Below, piece after piece: positions 52,512-62,436 of a stretch of 64,000 bases of DNA (its first letter is position 1; each line of letters starts with the position of its first letter). The position numbers were made by a program, and so were the translations under genes. The DNA is from G963676095 sp963676095 (GTDB taxonomy: Bacteria; Bacteroidota; Bacteroidia; Bacteroidales; Prolixibacteraceae). Under the pieces are notes generated by a model. The model made no database searches, was not told where the DNA came from, and saw only the letters and a list, made by a program, of their open reading frames with translations. Where the stretch lies: NCBI GenBank assembly GCA_963676095.1, contig OY781040.1:4216001-4280000 (forward strand). The letters run 5' to 3'.

Positions 52512-53752
52512 TGGAACGAATAAGCAGATATATTTTAGTATTGGTCACCATTATTACATGTGCCATTATATTGCCTTCTGTTTACTGGATGGCTTTCGAC
52601 AAACCACTCAATGCTCCGTTTGTCATGTACAGTTGTACTGACAATGATTTTATGATTACACAATCGGCTGACGGAGAATTGGAGCGTACGGATACCCGTG
52701 GAAATAATTACACCCGCGAAGAGTACGAACAAAGACTTCCGTTATTATATACCCGTCAGTTACTGATTTCAGGAACTATGCCTGATACCATTAGAGGTAT
52801 TGCAATGGATATGCGCGAGCTTTCAAGGGCAAAATCCTCATTCCGGTACAAACCCGACGAAAAAGATGCCCCCCAGCCCAAACTTTACCCACTGTTTGAA
52901 TCGGAATCGGGAAGGGCTAACCTGGAAATGCCCGATGATTATTTCCGGATCACGTGGCGGATGGAGTTTATTAATGCAGCCTCCAATAAAATTGACGAAC
53001 AAAAAAGCCAACTTTTTTCAGCTGCTCTGTTTAAAAAGGGGTTTGTATTTCCGGCAAAGCGTATTTCAGGTCTGCCAACCACCCGGAAATCATGCGATGA
53101 AGGGTATTTTATTATCGATTCTTCCGAACAGTTTTTTCATGTAAAAATGATCCAGGGAGCTCCTTATGTATTCAAAGTTGATCTTCCTCAGGGATTTATA
53201 ATTCAGTATATAAGCTGTGTTGACAATAAGGATAAAAAATTCTATGCTTATCTTTTTGGGCGTGATAACGGAATTTATATCCTGACCCAGGATGAATATG
53301 AACTCATAAAATTACCGGTAGATGGCTTTGATCCTGACAACTGCAGTCTGCGTATTTTCGGCGATATCTTTCATTATGATGTCGTTATTCAGTCAGAAGA
53401 CCACTTGCAGGTAGATGTATTGAATTATGCGGATTATACGAAAGTTGATACCTACAGGAAAAGCTGGCTGAAAAGATCGGATCTCCCGGCCGGTAAAATC
53501 GCTGCGTCAATATTCCCGCTGCAATTGAGTATGAGCGATAATAACAGTTCGTACAACAATTTTTATTTTGTTTTACCTGCGGGGCTCTGGTGGTTGGTTG
53601 TTAATCTGGTTTTAATGGGAATTCATTTTTTTATTTTAGCCGGAAGAAAAGCCAGGATAAGCAAGCATATTTTCGATTTGGCAATTATAGCCGTAACCGG
53701 AATTTTCGGGTTTATTGCTGTGAATTTTTTCCAGAATAAATTTTTTGACTAA
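52511..53752 (+). CDS. DUF4857-type membrane-anchored protein
   Basis: This 413-residue protein has an N-terminal membrane helix (about 7-25), a large periplasmic domain beginning DKPLNAPFVMYSCTDNDFMI and containing a beta-propeller-like middle, and two C-terminal helices (FVLPAGLWWLVVNLVLMGIH, AIIAVTGIFGFIAVNFFQNK). It belongs to DUF4857, which occurs with ABC exporters of this type. It shares the A of the permease stop codon and is the last gene of the cluster. Confidence 0.8.
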   Translation: MERISRYILVLVTIITCAIILPSVYWMAFDKPLNAPFVMYSCTDNDFMITQSADGELERTDTRGNNYTREEYEQRLPLLYTRQLLISGTMPDTIRGIAMDMRELSRAKSSFRYKPDEKDAPQPKLYPLFESESGRANLEMPDDYFRITWRMEFINAASNKIDEQKSQLFSAALFKKGFVFPAKRISGLPTTRKSCDEGYFIIDSSEQFFHVKMIQGAPYVFKVDLPQGFIIQYISCVDNKDKKFYAYLFGRDNGIYILTQDEYELIKLPVDGFDPDNCSLRIFGDIFHYDVVIQSEDHLQVDVLNYADYTKVDTYRKSWLKRSDLPAGKIAASIFPLQLSMSDNNSSYNNFYFVLPAGLWWLVVNLVLMGIHFFILAGRKARISKHIFDLAIIAVTGIFGFIAVNFFQNKFFD

Positions 53753-53840
53753 GACAGACAGCGTCTATAGTCCAGGGGCCGTCTAAAAAGTCCGGCAAAT
53801 TTTTTGGAGACTATTAGCTAGTAAGTACAAGTTCAGTTTC

Positions 53841-53899
53841 TCACCCCTAAATCCCCTGAAGGGGACTTAAGCCTCCCCATTCAGGGAATTTAGGGGTGA
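53841..53899. repeat. REP/MITE-like long hairpin
   Basis: TCACCCCTAAATCCCCTGAA at 53841-53860 pairs with TTCAGGGAATTTAGGGGTGA at 53880-53899, with one bulge, around an 18-base GC-rich inner part that itself contains GGGG and CCCC. This type of CACCCCTAAAT hairpin is common between Bacteroidota genes. The rest of the 53753-54150 gap holds no gene. Confidence 0.75.
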
Positions 53900-54150
53900 A
53901 TCGCAGGACAACTTTCAATTTGTAAGTTGAAAATCGTTAGAATCTGCTTTTCGAAAAACATCTGTACGCGTTGAATGCCCATGACATACAAACCGGTTAC
54001 AGAGTAAAAGAGCAAATGCCGGAACACCAGATTCATTCTCCGGGGGAAACACAAATTCCTTTATTCAGGCGTTTATCCACGGTTGTAAGTTGATGGGTTT
54101 TAAATTCTACCAACGTGAAACTAAAATAGTTTTACTGAATGGATTTTTCT

Positions 54151-54158
54151 TACATTTG
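54151..54158 (+). promoter_or_regulatory. -7 box of the second sigma/SusCD operon
   Basis: TACATTTG matches the Bacteroidota -7 consensus and lies about 20 bp before the sigma start. A -33 TTG is not clear. Confidence 0.5.
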
Positions 54159-54178
54159 AGGGGTCTAACCTCGACTAA

Positions 54179-54745
54179 ATGGATTGTACAGGCGACCTGC
54201 TCATCTGGAAAAATATGCGTGAGGGAAATGTCGGTTCCCTAAAAGCTCTCCATGACCGTTACTTTATTCAGTTACGTTGCCTGGCTGGCAAATTTGTTGG
54301 TGATAAGCAGGTTGCAGAAGAATTAGTTTCCGATTGCTTTTTAAAGTTATGGATGCACCGGGAAAATATTCTGATCGAAAAATCGGTAAAAGGTTATCTT
54401 TTCTATATGCTAAGGAACCGGATACTCGATTACCTGAGAAAGTCAAAAAAAAGTATAATTGTTGATTCTGCCCCGCTGCCCGATCTTCCGGATGACGAGA
54501 TAACCAATGAACAGGACTTTTATGCGGAATTGTACAGGGTGATCCAGAGACTTCCCGGGCAAAGACGAAAGATTCTTGAGCTGGCTGCTTTCGAATCGAT
54601 GACCTATAAGGAAATTGCCCAAAAAATGAATATCTCCGTCAATACGGTTAAAACACAAATGGGACGGGCTTATCAGTTTATGAAGGAAGAACTTGATCCC
54701 AAAAGTTTTTTCTTTTTTATATGTATTGCCCCGGGCGGGAATTGA
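54179..54745 (+). CDS. ECF sigma-70 factor, SusCD locus 2
   Basis: This 188-residue ECF sigma factor has region 2 (about 20-90: VAEELVSDCFLKLWMHRENI, GYLFYMLRNRILDYLRKSKK) and region 4 (about 120-170: LPGQRRKILELAAFESMTYK, EIAQKMNISVNTVKTQMGRA). Next in line are a FecR anti-sigma factor and a SusC with STN domain, so it should be activated by substrate binding at that SusC. Confidence 0.9.
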   Translation: MDCTGDLLIWKNMREGNVGSLKALHDRYFIQLRCLAGKFVGDKQVAEELVSDCFLKLWMHRENILIEKSVKGYLFYMLRNRILDYLRKSKKSIIVDSAPLPDLPDDEITNEQDFYAELYRVIQRLPGQRRKILELAAFESMTYKEIAQKMNISVNTVKTQMGRAYQFMKEELDPKSFFFFICIAPGGN

Positions 54746-54854
54746 ATTTTTGCTTTCCGGAACTGAATATTTTCAGAAATGATCTTAAAAAAAGCGCTGT
54801 CCTGTCACCCTCCTCTTTTCCTTTTTTCGTCTTTAATTTAGAAACAGGATCGAT

Positions 54855-55835
54855 ATGGAGCAGGACAAACAAAGAAAATGGGAACTGATTGCTGCAAAAC
54901 TTTATCATGAACTGGATGATCCGGAAACTGCTGCAATGGATAAATTGCTTAAGGAAGAAGGGAACAGGTCCGATTTTGGAAAAGCAGAAAAAATACACGA
55001 TGGATTAAGTGTCCTGAAAGGAGTCAATAAGGAATTATCCTGGACAAAACTTCGCTGGCAGATTATGAGTTCCTCTCTGAAAAGATATTCATTTATCATT
55101 TTAAAATATGCTGCGGTTGTTCTGTTGTCTTTTCTCCTGGGAAATTATTTTCAGCAAAATTATCGTGTTAATCCCCGGTATAATGAGATCGAAGTTATGA
55201 ATGGCCAGATGGGGCACCTGTTTTTATCAGACAGTACCGAGATCTGGTTAAATTCGGGTAGCCGGCTCCGGTATCCCGATCAGTTCCTTAAGGGCGAACG
55301 AAAAGTCTTCCTGTCGGGAGAGGCATTTTTCAATGTAACGCCAGATAAGCGTCATCCGTTTGTTGTTGAAACGGGAAAAATGGAAATAGAAGTATTGGGA
55401 ACTTCTTTCAATGTTTCGGCATACCGGGAGGAACGGTTTCAATCGGTAGTCTTGGTAAGGGGACAGGTCCGGATTAATTCCGGGGACGGTCGTAGTCTGG
55501 GCGAATTAGTTCCCGGACAACGCGCTGTAATAGACAAAAGCCTTAATGTGAAGGTCGACAATGTTCAGACCGGGTTCTATACAGAATGGAAAGAGGGGAA
55601 AGTGGTCTTCGATTCTGAACGACTGGGAGATATTGCCAGGCGGCTCGAGCGCTGGTACAACGTAGAGATCCGTTTTGAAAATGAAGATCTTAAAAATTAC
55701 CGGGTCAGCGGGACTATATTGCGGAATAAGCCAATCGACCAGACAATCTCCGCTATTGAACTTCTCGCTCCTGTCAGGTACGAGCACATAACAAGGACCA
55801 GCAGGAAGGACATCATAAACATTCAGGCAAAGTGA
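54855..55835 (+). CDS. FecR-family anti-sigma factor, SusCD locus 2
   Basis: This 326-residue protein has a cytoplasmic sigma-binding part (residues 1-~75), a membrane helix at about 78-96 (FIILKYAAVVLLSFLLGNYF), a FecR periplasmic domain (NGQMGHLFLSDSTEIWLNSG, GERKVFLSGEAFFNVTPDKR) and the C-terminal STN-like end (LERWYNVEIRFENEDLKNYR). It is shorter than its counterpart at 32392, mainly in the region before the FecR domain. Confidence 0.9.
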   Translation: MEQDKQRKWELIAAKLYHELDDPETAAMDKLLKEEGNRSDFGKAEKIHDGLSVLKGVNKELSWTKLRWQIMSSSLKRYSFIILKYAAVVLLSFLLGNYFQQNYRVNPRYNEIEVMNGQMGHLFLSDSTEIWLNSGSRLRYPDQFLKGERKVFLSGEAFFNVTPDKRHPFVVETGKMEIEVLGTSFNVSAYREERFQSVVLVRGQVRINSGDGRSLGELVPGQRAVIDKSLNVKVDNVQTGFYTEWKEGKVVFDSERLGDIARRLERWYNVEIRFENEDLKNYRVSGTILRNKPIDQTISAIELLAPVRYEHITRTSRKDIINIQAK

Positions 55836-56011
55836 GCCATGAGGATAAAACAATGCCCATGTTTATACCGGAAATAAAAAAATCACGATGATATGCATTT
55901 GTAATTTATCAATGACTAATGCCTATGGATGAATAAAAAGGCGATAAAATGCTGGACACATTTTACCGCCTGTCAATAAAACAAAGTGTTTCATTTAAAA
56001 CAAACAAATTT

Positions 56012-59000
56012 ATGAAAAAACAACGAAAGTTTCACGACCGTTTTCGGTCGCGAAAAAAATTCACACGTGTTATGAAACTAACATCCTTTTTGATTTTTGC
56101 CTTTATAATAAGCGCGAACGCAGCAGTTTATTCACAGGCAACTTCTTTAAACCTGGTATTGAACAGCGGTACCCTGATCGATGCCTTTAAGCAAATTGAA
56201 GATCAGTCCGGTTTTTATTTCTACTTCAATAAGGAGGACATTGGTCAGGTACAAGGCATATCCGCCAATATTAAGGGGAAGAAGATTCAGGAAGTATTGG
56301 ATCAGTTGCTGGAACATACTAACCTCGAGTATAAAATGATAGACAGGTATATTGTTGTAAAGAAGAAGGATAATTCTCCGTTTCCATCCGCTTTTAGTCA
56401 AACAAAACCAGTAACAGGAACAGTAACCGACTCCAACGGACAACCTTTGCCCGGAGTAACGGTCGTATTGAAGGGCACTGCCCAGGGAACGGTTACCGGC
56501 GACCACGGGCAATATACTCTGTCTGACGTCCCTCCGGGCGGAATACTTATTTTTTCTTTTATAGGAATGAGAACGAAAGAGTTGGAAGTTGGAGGGGCCT
56601 CCCGGATTGATGTTTCAATGGACGAAGAATCTGTTGGGATCGAGGAGGTCGTGGCTATTGGTTACGGGACCCAGAAAAGGAAGGACCTGACAAGTTCGAT
56701 TGCAACAGTAAGTAAGGAGGACATTGCAAATCAGACAGTCCCGAATGCCACATCTGCCCTGCAGGGAAAAATGGCCGGGGTCCAGATTACCAATGACGGT
56801 GCCCCGGACAGTAGCCCCTCTATCCGGATCAGGGGCACCGGATCCATTTATAGCGCTAATCCATTGTATGTGGTCGACGGTATGATTGTCGATAATATTG
56901 ATTACCTGGGGCCTGATGATATTGATAACATTTCCGTGCTGAAAGATGCTTCTGCTTCTGCTATTTACGGGGTTCGGGCTGCTAACGGGGTGATTATGGT
57001 AACAACGAAGAAGGGGACCAAAGACGGGAGAATGAATGTTTTTTTTAATTCATATGCGGGGATAAAAAAGGCTTCAGACATGGTGAAAAAAGCAAATGGG
57101 GAGCAATATGTTACCTTATACAACGAGAAGATGGAATATCTGGGATATCCGGAGCAGACGGTTAATTACAGCGATTTTAATACTTCGACAGACTGGTATG
57201 ACGAAGTGCTGCAGACGACAGTAACAAACTATGAAGATATTAGTATTCAGGGAGGGACCGACCGCGCGTCCTATAATGTAGGGGTCAACCATCTGAAGAA
57301 CGACGGATTGATCCGGAAAAATAATTACGAAAGGATTGGCCTGAGGATGAACTATGATTTTAAGATCAATGATCACCTGAGAACAGGCATGAACATTGTG
57401 TTCAATACAGTCAAAACCAAGGCTTATCCGGGAGATTTGCTGCTGCAGTGCTATAAGGCGTTGCCTGTCTTTTCTCCGACAAATGAAGACGGAAGTTTTG
57501 TCGATCCCACTTCACTGGACTATATCTCTGTCGGAGAAGCCTCCAATCCGGCTGCAACATTGTACTATAACCATCAGTGGAATAATGTCATGAATGCGAT
57601 GGCTAACTTTTACATTGATGTGAACCTGCTAAAATATTTTAATTTCAGGAGCACATTCGGGTTTAACCCTTCCCAGGACAAATATATTAGTTACACCCCG
57701 GTTTATGATGTTTCGTCTTTCCAGGCAAATACGACCAATAACATGACAAAATCAAGAACGGAAGATACCAATAAGTCGTGGGATAATATGCTGACTTTTG
57801 AAAAGATGTTTAACCATGGACATAATTTAAAGGTAATGCTTGGGTATACGTATCGCGTGCAGACAACCGATTACCTGTACGGGTATGCCAGCGGACTGGA
57901 AGGACTTCCCGAGATAAATCAAAGCTATTTGTTTTTAAGCCTGTCTGAAACGGACGATTATGCTTCTACCGCTTCTGATGACGGGAGTAAGGAAGTCCAA
58001 ATAGGCTATATGGGACGGATAAATTATGACTATAAAAGTAAATACCTGGCAAATCTGACCATGCGTGCCGACGGGTCATCCAAGTTCCCGAAGAGCAACC
58101 GTTGGGGATATTTCCCTTCTGTCGGACTTGGATGGATTATTTCGGAAGAACCGTTCATGAAAAAATATACGGCTATCGATTTTTTTAAGCTAAGGGCAAG
58201 CTGGGGACTACTTGGAAACGATAATGTCCCGTCAAACATCTATGTCCCGGAGATTGACGACAGCAACTACCGTTCTGTTATTTTCGGTTCCTCTCAGAAT
58301 TCAGGTGACGGATCGTTGTCCCATGCTGCAACAATTACTTCATCCTATAATCCTGATTTAAAGTGGGAAGTGGTAAATGAAACCAATATCGGTCTGGATC
58401 TTATAACAATGAAAAAACGCTTGTCGGCAACAATCGACTGCTACTATAAACTGACAACCAATGCCATATTTGCGGCTACTGCCCTGGGAAGCTCAGGGAT
58501 TGATGCAAGCGGGGTATGGGGAAACTATGCTGACATCCTGAATAAAGGGATAGAGCTGACATTGGGCTGGTCTGATAAAAAGAACGATTTTTCATATGCA
58601 ATCAACGTGAACGGGGCATTTAACAAAAATAAGGTGAAGAAGATCAATGCCGCAGGCGCCAGTTACTACGATGGTTCGTACGACGACACACCGACCATTA
58701 CCCGGACAACAACAGGACATTCCGTCGGTGAATTTTTTGGCTATCATGCAATCGGTGTCTTTCAGAATGAAGAAGAAATAGCAGATAAACCTCATCTGTC
58801 GGGTGTTATACCCGGCGACTTGATTTTTGAGGATGTGAACGGAGATGAAGAGATCGATGCAGACGACAGGACTTTTCTGGGAAATCCCAATCCTTCGTTT
58901 ACTTTCGGGATCAATTTGAATATGAGCTACAAGAACTTCGATTTCAGTATATTCGGTCAGGGAGTCAGCGGAAACAAAATTTTTAATGCAAACCGGATGT

Positions 59001-59371
59001 TGCGCTATCAGACTGAAAATTTTGACGAAGACTTTTACAAACACAGGTGGCACGGAGAGGGAACTTCAAATCGTTATCCTTCGGCTGTTATGTCAAATCC
59101 TACTACCCCCAACTCATTTTATGTTGAAACAGGCAATTATATCAGGGTGAAGAACATTCAGCTGGGGTATAATTTACCGGCTATGTTTATCCGCCAAATA
59201 GGTATTCAGAAAACCCGGTTCTATCTGAATGCTGAAAATCCCCTGACAGTTTTTAAATATCACGGGTTTTCCCCGGAAGTTTCCTCTACCAATCCTCTGA
59301 TGAGCGGTGCAGACAGAAATGTTTATCCATTGTCTTCCATTTACAGTATTGGTGTTAACGTTACATTTTAA
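56012..59371 (+). CDS. SusC/RagA-type TonB-dependent transporter with STN domain, locus 2
   Basis: The start is at ATG 56012 (MKKQRKFHDRFRSRKKFTRV), followed by a signal helix ending SANAAVYSQ; 21 in-frame codons upstream look non-coding. The 1,119 residues contain an STN domain (about 45-120, LNLVLNSGTLIDAFKQIEDQ), CarbopepD domain (TGTVTDSNGQPLPGVTVVLK), TonB box region VEEVVAIGYGTQKRKDLTSS-like, the plug with DGMIVDNIDYLGPDDIDNIS and SAIYGVRAANGVIMVTTKKG, and a barrel ending GVNVTF. It pairs with the SusD 11 bp downstream. Confidence 0.92.
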   Translation: MKKQRKFHDRFRSRKKFTRVMKLTSFLIFAFIISANAAVYSQATSLNLVLNSGTLIDAFKQIEDQSGFYFYFNKEDIGQVQGISANIKGKKIQEVLDQLLEHTNLEYKMIDRYIVVKKKDNSPFPSAFSQTKPVTGTVTDSNGQPLPGVTVVLKGTAQGTVTGDHGQYTLSDVPPGGILIFSFIGMRTKELEVGGASRIDVSMDEESVGIEEVVAIGYGTQKRKDLTSSIATVSKEDIANQTVPNATSALQGKMAGVQITNDGAPDSSPSIRIRGTGSIYSANPLYVVDGMIVDNIDYLGPDDIDNISVLKDASASAIYGVRAANGVIMVTTKKGTKDGRMNVFFNSYAGIKKASDMVKKANGEQYVTLYNEKMEYLGYPEQTVNYSDFNTSTDWYDEVLQTTVTNYEDISIQGGTDRASYNVGVNHLKNDGLIRKNNYERIGLRMNYDFKINDHLRTGMNIVFNTVKTKAYPGDLLLQCYKALPVFSPTNEDGSFVDPTSLDYISVGEASNPAATLYYNHQWNNVMNAMANFYIDVNLLKYFNFRSTFGFNPSQDKYISYTPVYDVSSFQANTTNNMTKSRTEDTNKSWDNMLTFEKMFNHGHNLKVMLGYTYRVQTTDYLYGYASGLEGLPEINQSYLFLSLSETDDYASTASDDGSKEVQIGYMGRINYDYKSKYLANLTMRADGSSKFPKSNRWGYFPSVGLGWIISEEPFMKKYTAIDFFKLRASWGLLGNDNVPSNIYVPEIDDSNYRSVIFGSSQNSGDGSLSHAATITSSYNPDLKWEVVNETNIGLDLITMKKRLSATIDCYYKLTTNAIFAATALGSSGIDASGVWGNYADILNKGIELTLGWSDKKNDFSYAINVNGAFNKNKVKKINAAGASYYDGSYDDTPTITRTTTGHSVGEFFGYHAIGVFQNEEEIADKPHLSGVIPGDLIFEDVNGDEEIDADDRTFLGNPNPSFTFGINLNMSYKNFDFSIFGQGVSGNKIFNANRMLRYQTENFDEDFYKHRWHGEGTSNRYPSAVMSNPTTPNSFYVETGNYIRVKNIQLGYNLPAMFIRQIGIQKTRFYLNAENPLTVFKYHGFSPEVSSTNPLMSGADRNVYPLSSIYSIGVNVTF

Positions 59372-59382
59372 AAAAACAATTT

Positions 59383-60936
59383 ATGAAGAAGAATATGTTA
59401 GCGGCAATATCACTTGCATCTTTTGTTTTGGCTTCTTGCACCAGTGATATGAATTTCGATGCCTATAATACAATACAGCAAACTGAATTCTGGCAAGACG
59501 AAGATGATGCAGAATCGTCCGTTTTTGCCTGTTACGGAAAATTGTCCGACTGGGGGTTTATCCAACCTACAACATTTGGACCTGAAGAAATTGCAAGCGA
59601 TAATACGGCAAAAGGAAGTACAACAGATGACCAGGCAGATGTAAACTACTTCAAAAACTTTTCATTTACTCCGTCGCTGGATAATTTCAATACCTATTGG
59701 AATATTCGTTATGCCCTGGTCAATATTTGTAACCAGGCTATTACCAATATCCCGGATATAGACATGGATGAGACTTACAAAAACGAATTGATTGGCGAAG
59801 CGCGTTTTATAAGGGCGTGGACTTATTTTGAACTGGTGAGGATGTTTGGTGAAGTCATTATTTACGACGGGATTCCTGAAGATGGAGCCTATGATATTCC
59901 AAAGTCTTCCATTGAAGATGTCTATGCCTTTATTCTTAGTGATCTGGACTATGGCTATGACAACATGTATAAAACACAGTGGTCCGACAATAATAAAGGA
60001 AGGGTTACAGCCTGGTCCGCCCTTGCGCTAAAGGCAAAGGTGCTTATGTATATGGCAAGCGGGGCTAATTTTACGGATGAGGGGTCTGCCGTTTCCGGAA
60101 CAACCTGGGCCGATGTAAAAGAAGTGACCGATCAGGTGATTGCGGATAGTCCGTACAGTCTGTATACGGAAAAGGGTGATTCAAGTTTTTTCTATCTTTT
60201 CAGGTTCGAGGGTGAAAATTGCGATGAATCAATATTTGAAGTTCAGAATGGGGCGTCGACCGATTACGGAGACGTTAACAGGTGTGCCTATGCCGTTTAT
60301 CAATGGGTGAGGGGAGATAACGATAACGGCAGTGGCTGGGGCTTTAATGTTCCGACTGATGATATGGTTTTTGACTGGCAGAAACGGACTGATGACACAA
60401 TACGTATGAAAGCTTCAATTGCATTTAGAGGGGATAAGCTTTCTGACGGAACTACGGTTGGGGGATTAACGACTCTTGCCGGGACCAATGCAGGACAAGC
60501 GGGGTATCCTGTTGCCAGATATAGTATGAAAGTATATGTGCCCCTGGAAGATCAGACTAATCTTTCATGGATTTATGGAATTGAACAAAATATCCGGCTA
60601 CTTCGTTTTGCCGATATTCTTTTGATCGATGCAGAAGCTGAATATAATCTTGGGAATATCGATGAAGCTGTCGGGTCGGTAAACCTGGTCAGGAACAGGG
60701 TAAAAGAAACGCCATATACCACATCCGATCTTACTCTCCAGAAGATATGGGACGAACGTCGCTTTGAGCTGGCTTTTGAGAACGATCGTTTTTTTGATCT
60801 TGTCCGTTCCGGACAGGCCGAAACAGTACTGTCCGGCAATGGTTTTGTTTATCCCCGGAATGTGTTCTACCCGGTACCACAGGAACAAATAGACCTTTCC
60901 AACGGAAAATTAGTGCAAAATCCTGACTATGAATAG
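59383..60936 (+). CDS. SusD/RagB-type surface lipoprotein, locus 2
   Basis: This 517-residue lipoprotein has the signal MKKNMLAAISLASFVLASC and the classical SusD core: FWQDEDDAESSVFACYGKLS, GEARFIRAWTYFELVRMFGE, then TPR-like helices (RVTAWSALALKAKVLMYMAS) and the C-terminal IRLLRFADILLIDAEAEYNL, KIWDERRFELAFENDRFFDL. It belongs to the standard RagB/SusD class, unlike the SusD at 27378. No degradative enzyme follows, so the substrate is not predictable. Confidence 0.92.
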   Translation: MKKNMLAAISLASFVLASCTSDMNFDAYNTIQQTEFWQDEDDAESSVFACYGKLSDWGFIQPTTFGPEEIASDNTAKGSTTDDQADVNYFKNFSFTPSLDNFNTYWNIRYALVNICNQAITNIPDIDMDETYKNELIGEARFIRAWTYFELVRMFGEVIIYDGIPEDGAYDIPKSSIEDVYAFILSDLDYGYDNMYKTQWSDNNKGRVTAWSALALKAKVLMYMASGANFTDEGSAVSGTTWADVKEVTDQVIADSPYSLYTEKGDSSFFYLFRFEGENCDESIFEVQNGASTDYGDVNRCAYAVYQWVRGDNDNGSGWGFNVPTDDMVFDWQKRTDDTIRMKASIAFRGDKLSDGTTVGGLTTLAGTNAGQAGYPVARYSMKVYVPLEDQTNLSWIYGIEQNIRLLRFADILLIDAEAEYNLGNIDEAVGSVNLVRNRVKETPYTTSDLTLQKIWDERRFELAFENDRFFDLVRSGQAETVLSGNGFVYPRNVFYPVPQEQIDLSNGKLVQNPDYE

Positions 60937-60987
60937 TCGCCGGCTTTAAATATGGTTTGACCGGGAGATTTTGCTCTTAACAATCTG

Positions 60988-61030
60988 GTAGCTCATATTA
61001 AGCATAAGATGTTATGTTTATATGAGCTAC
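60988..61030 (+). terminator. Long hairpin after SusCD locus 2
   Basis: GTAGCTCATAT/ATATGAGCTAC has 11-bp perfect arms with further inner pairing (CATAA/TTATG). It lies 51 bp after susD and probably ends the operon, although the T-run is poor. The rest of 60937-61210 has no gene. Confidence 0.6.
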
Positions 61031-61210
61031 TTGTATTTCAAGCAGGGCTATCGAAAAGATAATAGGAAATCTTAAACATGCAAATATAATAGAACGCAAA
61101 GGATCTCGTAAAACAGGATATTGGGAGGTTAAAAGTTCGGGATAAAGTTTTCTGAACCTGTCTTCAAATTGTTCAGTTGTCTTCTGAATAATACTGATCC
61201 CTGGAACTTT

Positions 61211-61648
61211 TTATCCATTATTTTCCTTTTGCCTGTATTTTTTACCTTTTTCTGTTAACCTGTATTTTTGTTTGCTGCTGTTAGGTTTTTCAGGTATTGT
61301 TAATTCGATTAAGTTTACATCTAATGCCGGTTGCAGATAGCTTCTTCTGAAATATTCCCTGTTTGCCAAATTTAATTTATCTTGTAATTCCATCCGTGTA
61401 TGTTCTCCGGTAAAGACTTTTAATAATTCTTCGACTTGCGTGGTGACTTGCGTGGTGACTTGTTCTGTCGCAGGGAAAATCATACGTAAATAGTTCTCCG
61501 AGAACTTAAAACAATCTTTGCTGTATGCCTGTAAAATACGTGGTACCCCAGAACCTTCATTATTTTCAATTAAATCAACCCTGTCGGTACCGGAATATAC
61601 CTCTTTCTTATTCTCAAATGAGATGTAACCATCGTGAAACGATCTCAC
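61211..61648 (-). pseudogene. RecG-like / AlbA_2 ATP-binding protein, C-terminal fragment
   Basis: The 145-codon frame (RVDLIENNEGSGVPRILQAY through TEQVTTQVTTQVEELLKVFT to the winged-helix-like KYRLTEKGKKYRQKE) matches the C-terminus of the Bacteroidota RecG-like putative transcriptional regulators, which carry N-terminal AlbA_2 and HATPase_c_4 domains. Those domains are absent: the frame starts with a non-ATG codon at the point where the RAYT pseudogene ends. A direct repeat TTQVTTQV is typical of the hinge in this family. It is a truncated, probably dead gene. Confidence 0.6.
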
Positions 61649-62113
61649 AAGTCATCCCATTTTGCCGGATTGTTGATGGTGTATCCCGAAATGTTTTGAT
61701 CCGATTTTTTGTTACGGATGGTATGGTCATCTAATTCCGTTGCCACAATTTACCTTCGAACCGTGACCAACCCTGTTTTTCACCGTTTGCCGATTGTCCG
61801 CCATTGGGTTCGCCAAATTCATTGTTTATTCCCGTTCCGGGTTGATCGTTATTATTACCGGGATGGCCGCAATATTTGTTGTTGGTTGCGATATCATTGA
61901 CAGGACGCCCACGAAGGGGCGCCCCTTCGTGGGCGTCCAATTCATGTATGCGATCATCCATATTTTCGATAATACAATGAATATGATTGGGCATAACCAT
62001 CATTTCATGACACCGTTTACCGGGATATTTATTTTCAATTTCCAGGTACCATTTTTCCACCATACGACCGGCATCGTTCAATTGCATTTTTTGTTGTGGA
62101 TTTGGCCAAACAA
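61645..62113 (-). pseudogene. REP-associated tyrosine transposase (RAYT, Y1 family), decayed
   Basis: Minus-strand pieces are NQACLFGQIHNK, then in another frame MQLNDAGRMVEKWYLEIENK, GKRCHEMMVMPNHIHCIIEN (the HxH catalytic motif as NHIHC), GKLWQRN, and in a third frame DHTIRNKKSDQNISGYTINN, PAKWDD. One base is missing in a run of six A before MQLND, and another frameshift lies after WQRN. The N-terminal RRSIRLxGYDY part is not found. RAYTs mobilise REP hairpins. A perfect 36-bp palindrome sits inside the coding region. Confidence 0.75.
61903..61938. repeat. Perfect 36-bp palindrome inside the RAYT pseudogene
   Basis: GGACGCCCACGAAGGGGC is followed immediately by its exact complement, with no loop. 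It encodes part of the DAHEGAPLRGRP linker typical of RAYT proteins, so it is an in-frame REP-like insertion. The sequence is much more GC-rich than its surroundings. Confidence 0.9.
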
Positions 62114-62244
62114 ACAGGCCTGGTTTTTCGGATCAATTGAAAAAGCAGGTGGAGAAAAAGATAAATTTATCGTTGCCTGTCGGGCAAAATACCCGTTCAA
62201 CCAGAATTCCGATGTCGTTTCTAATATGGGGCTGCTCAAAACAA

Positions 62245-62436
62245 TAAACAAAGAACACCGGCTTGTCTGTTACGAAATAAACAACGAAAATCACCCCAGA
62301 AACAAAGTTTGACAGAACGGGTCTCCCTTTGATAACTCCATAGCATACTTTACCAGGATTGTTGTTCAACCTGTCGTTCCTGCTTGGCACTACGTGCCCC
62401 AAGAACGCCTATCTATTGCCTGCCGTTTTTTATTGC
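62245..62436. repeat. ~190-bp dispersed repeat A, copy 2
   Basis: This matches 4852-5039 in the same orientation (see copy 1). Here it overlaps the stop codon region of the TlpA-like gene and lies between that gene and the RAYT pseudogene. No function is evident. Confidence 0.8.

Noticed and set aside
62133..62402. 89-codon minus-strand frame through repeat A
   Set aside because: No homology, and the second copy of repeat A does not keep the frame.
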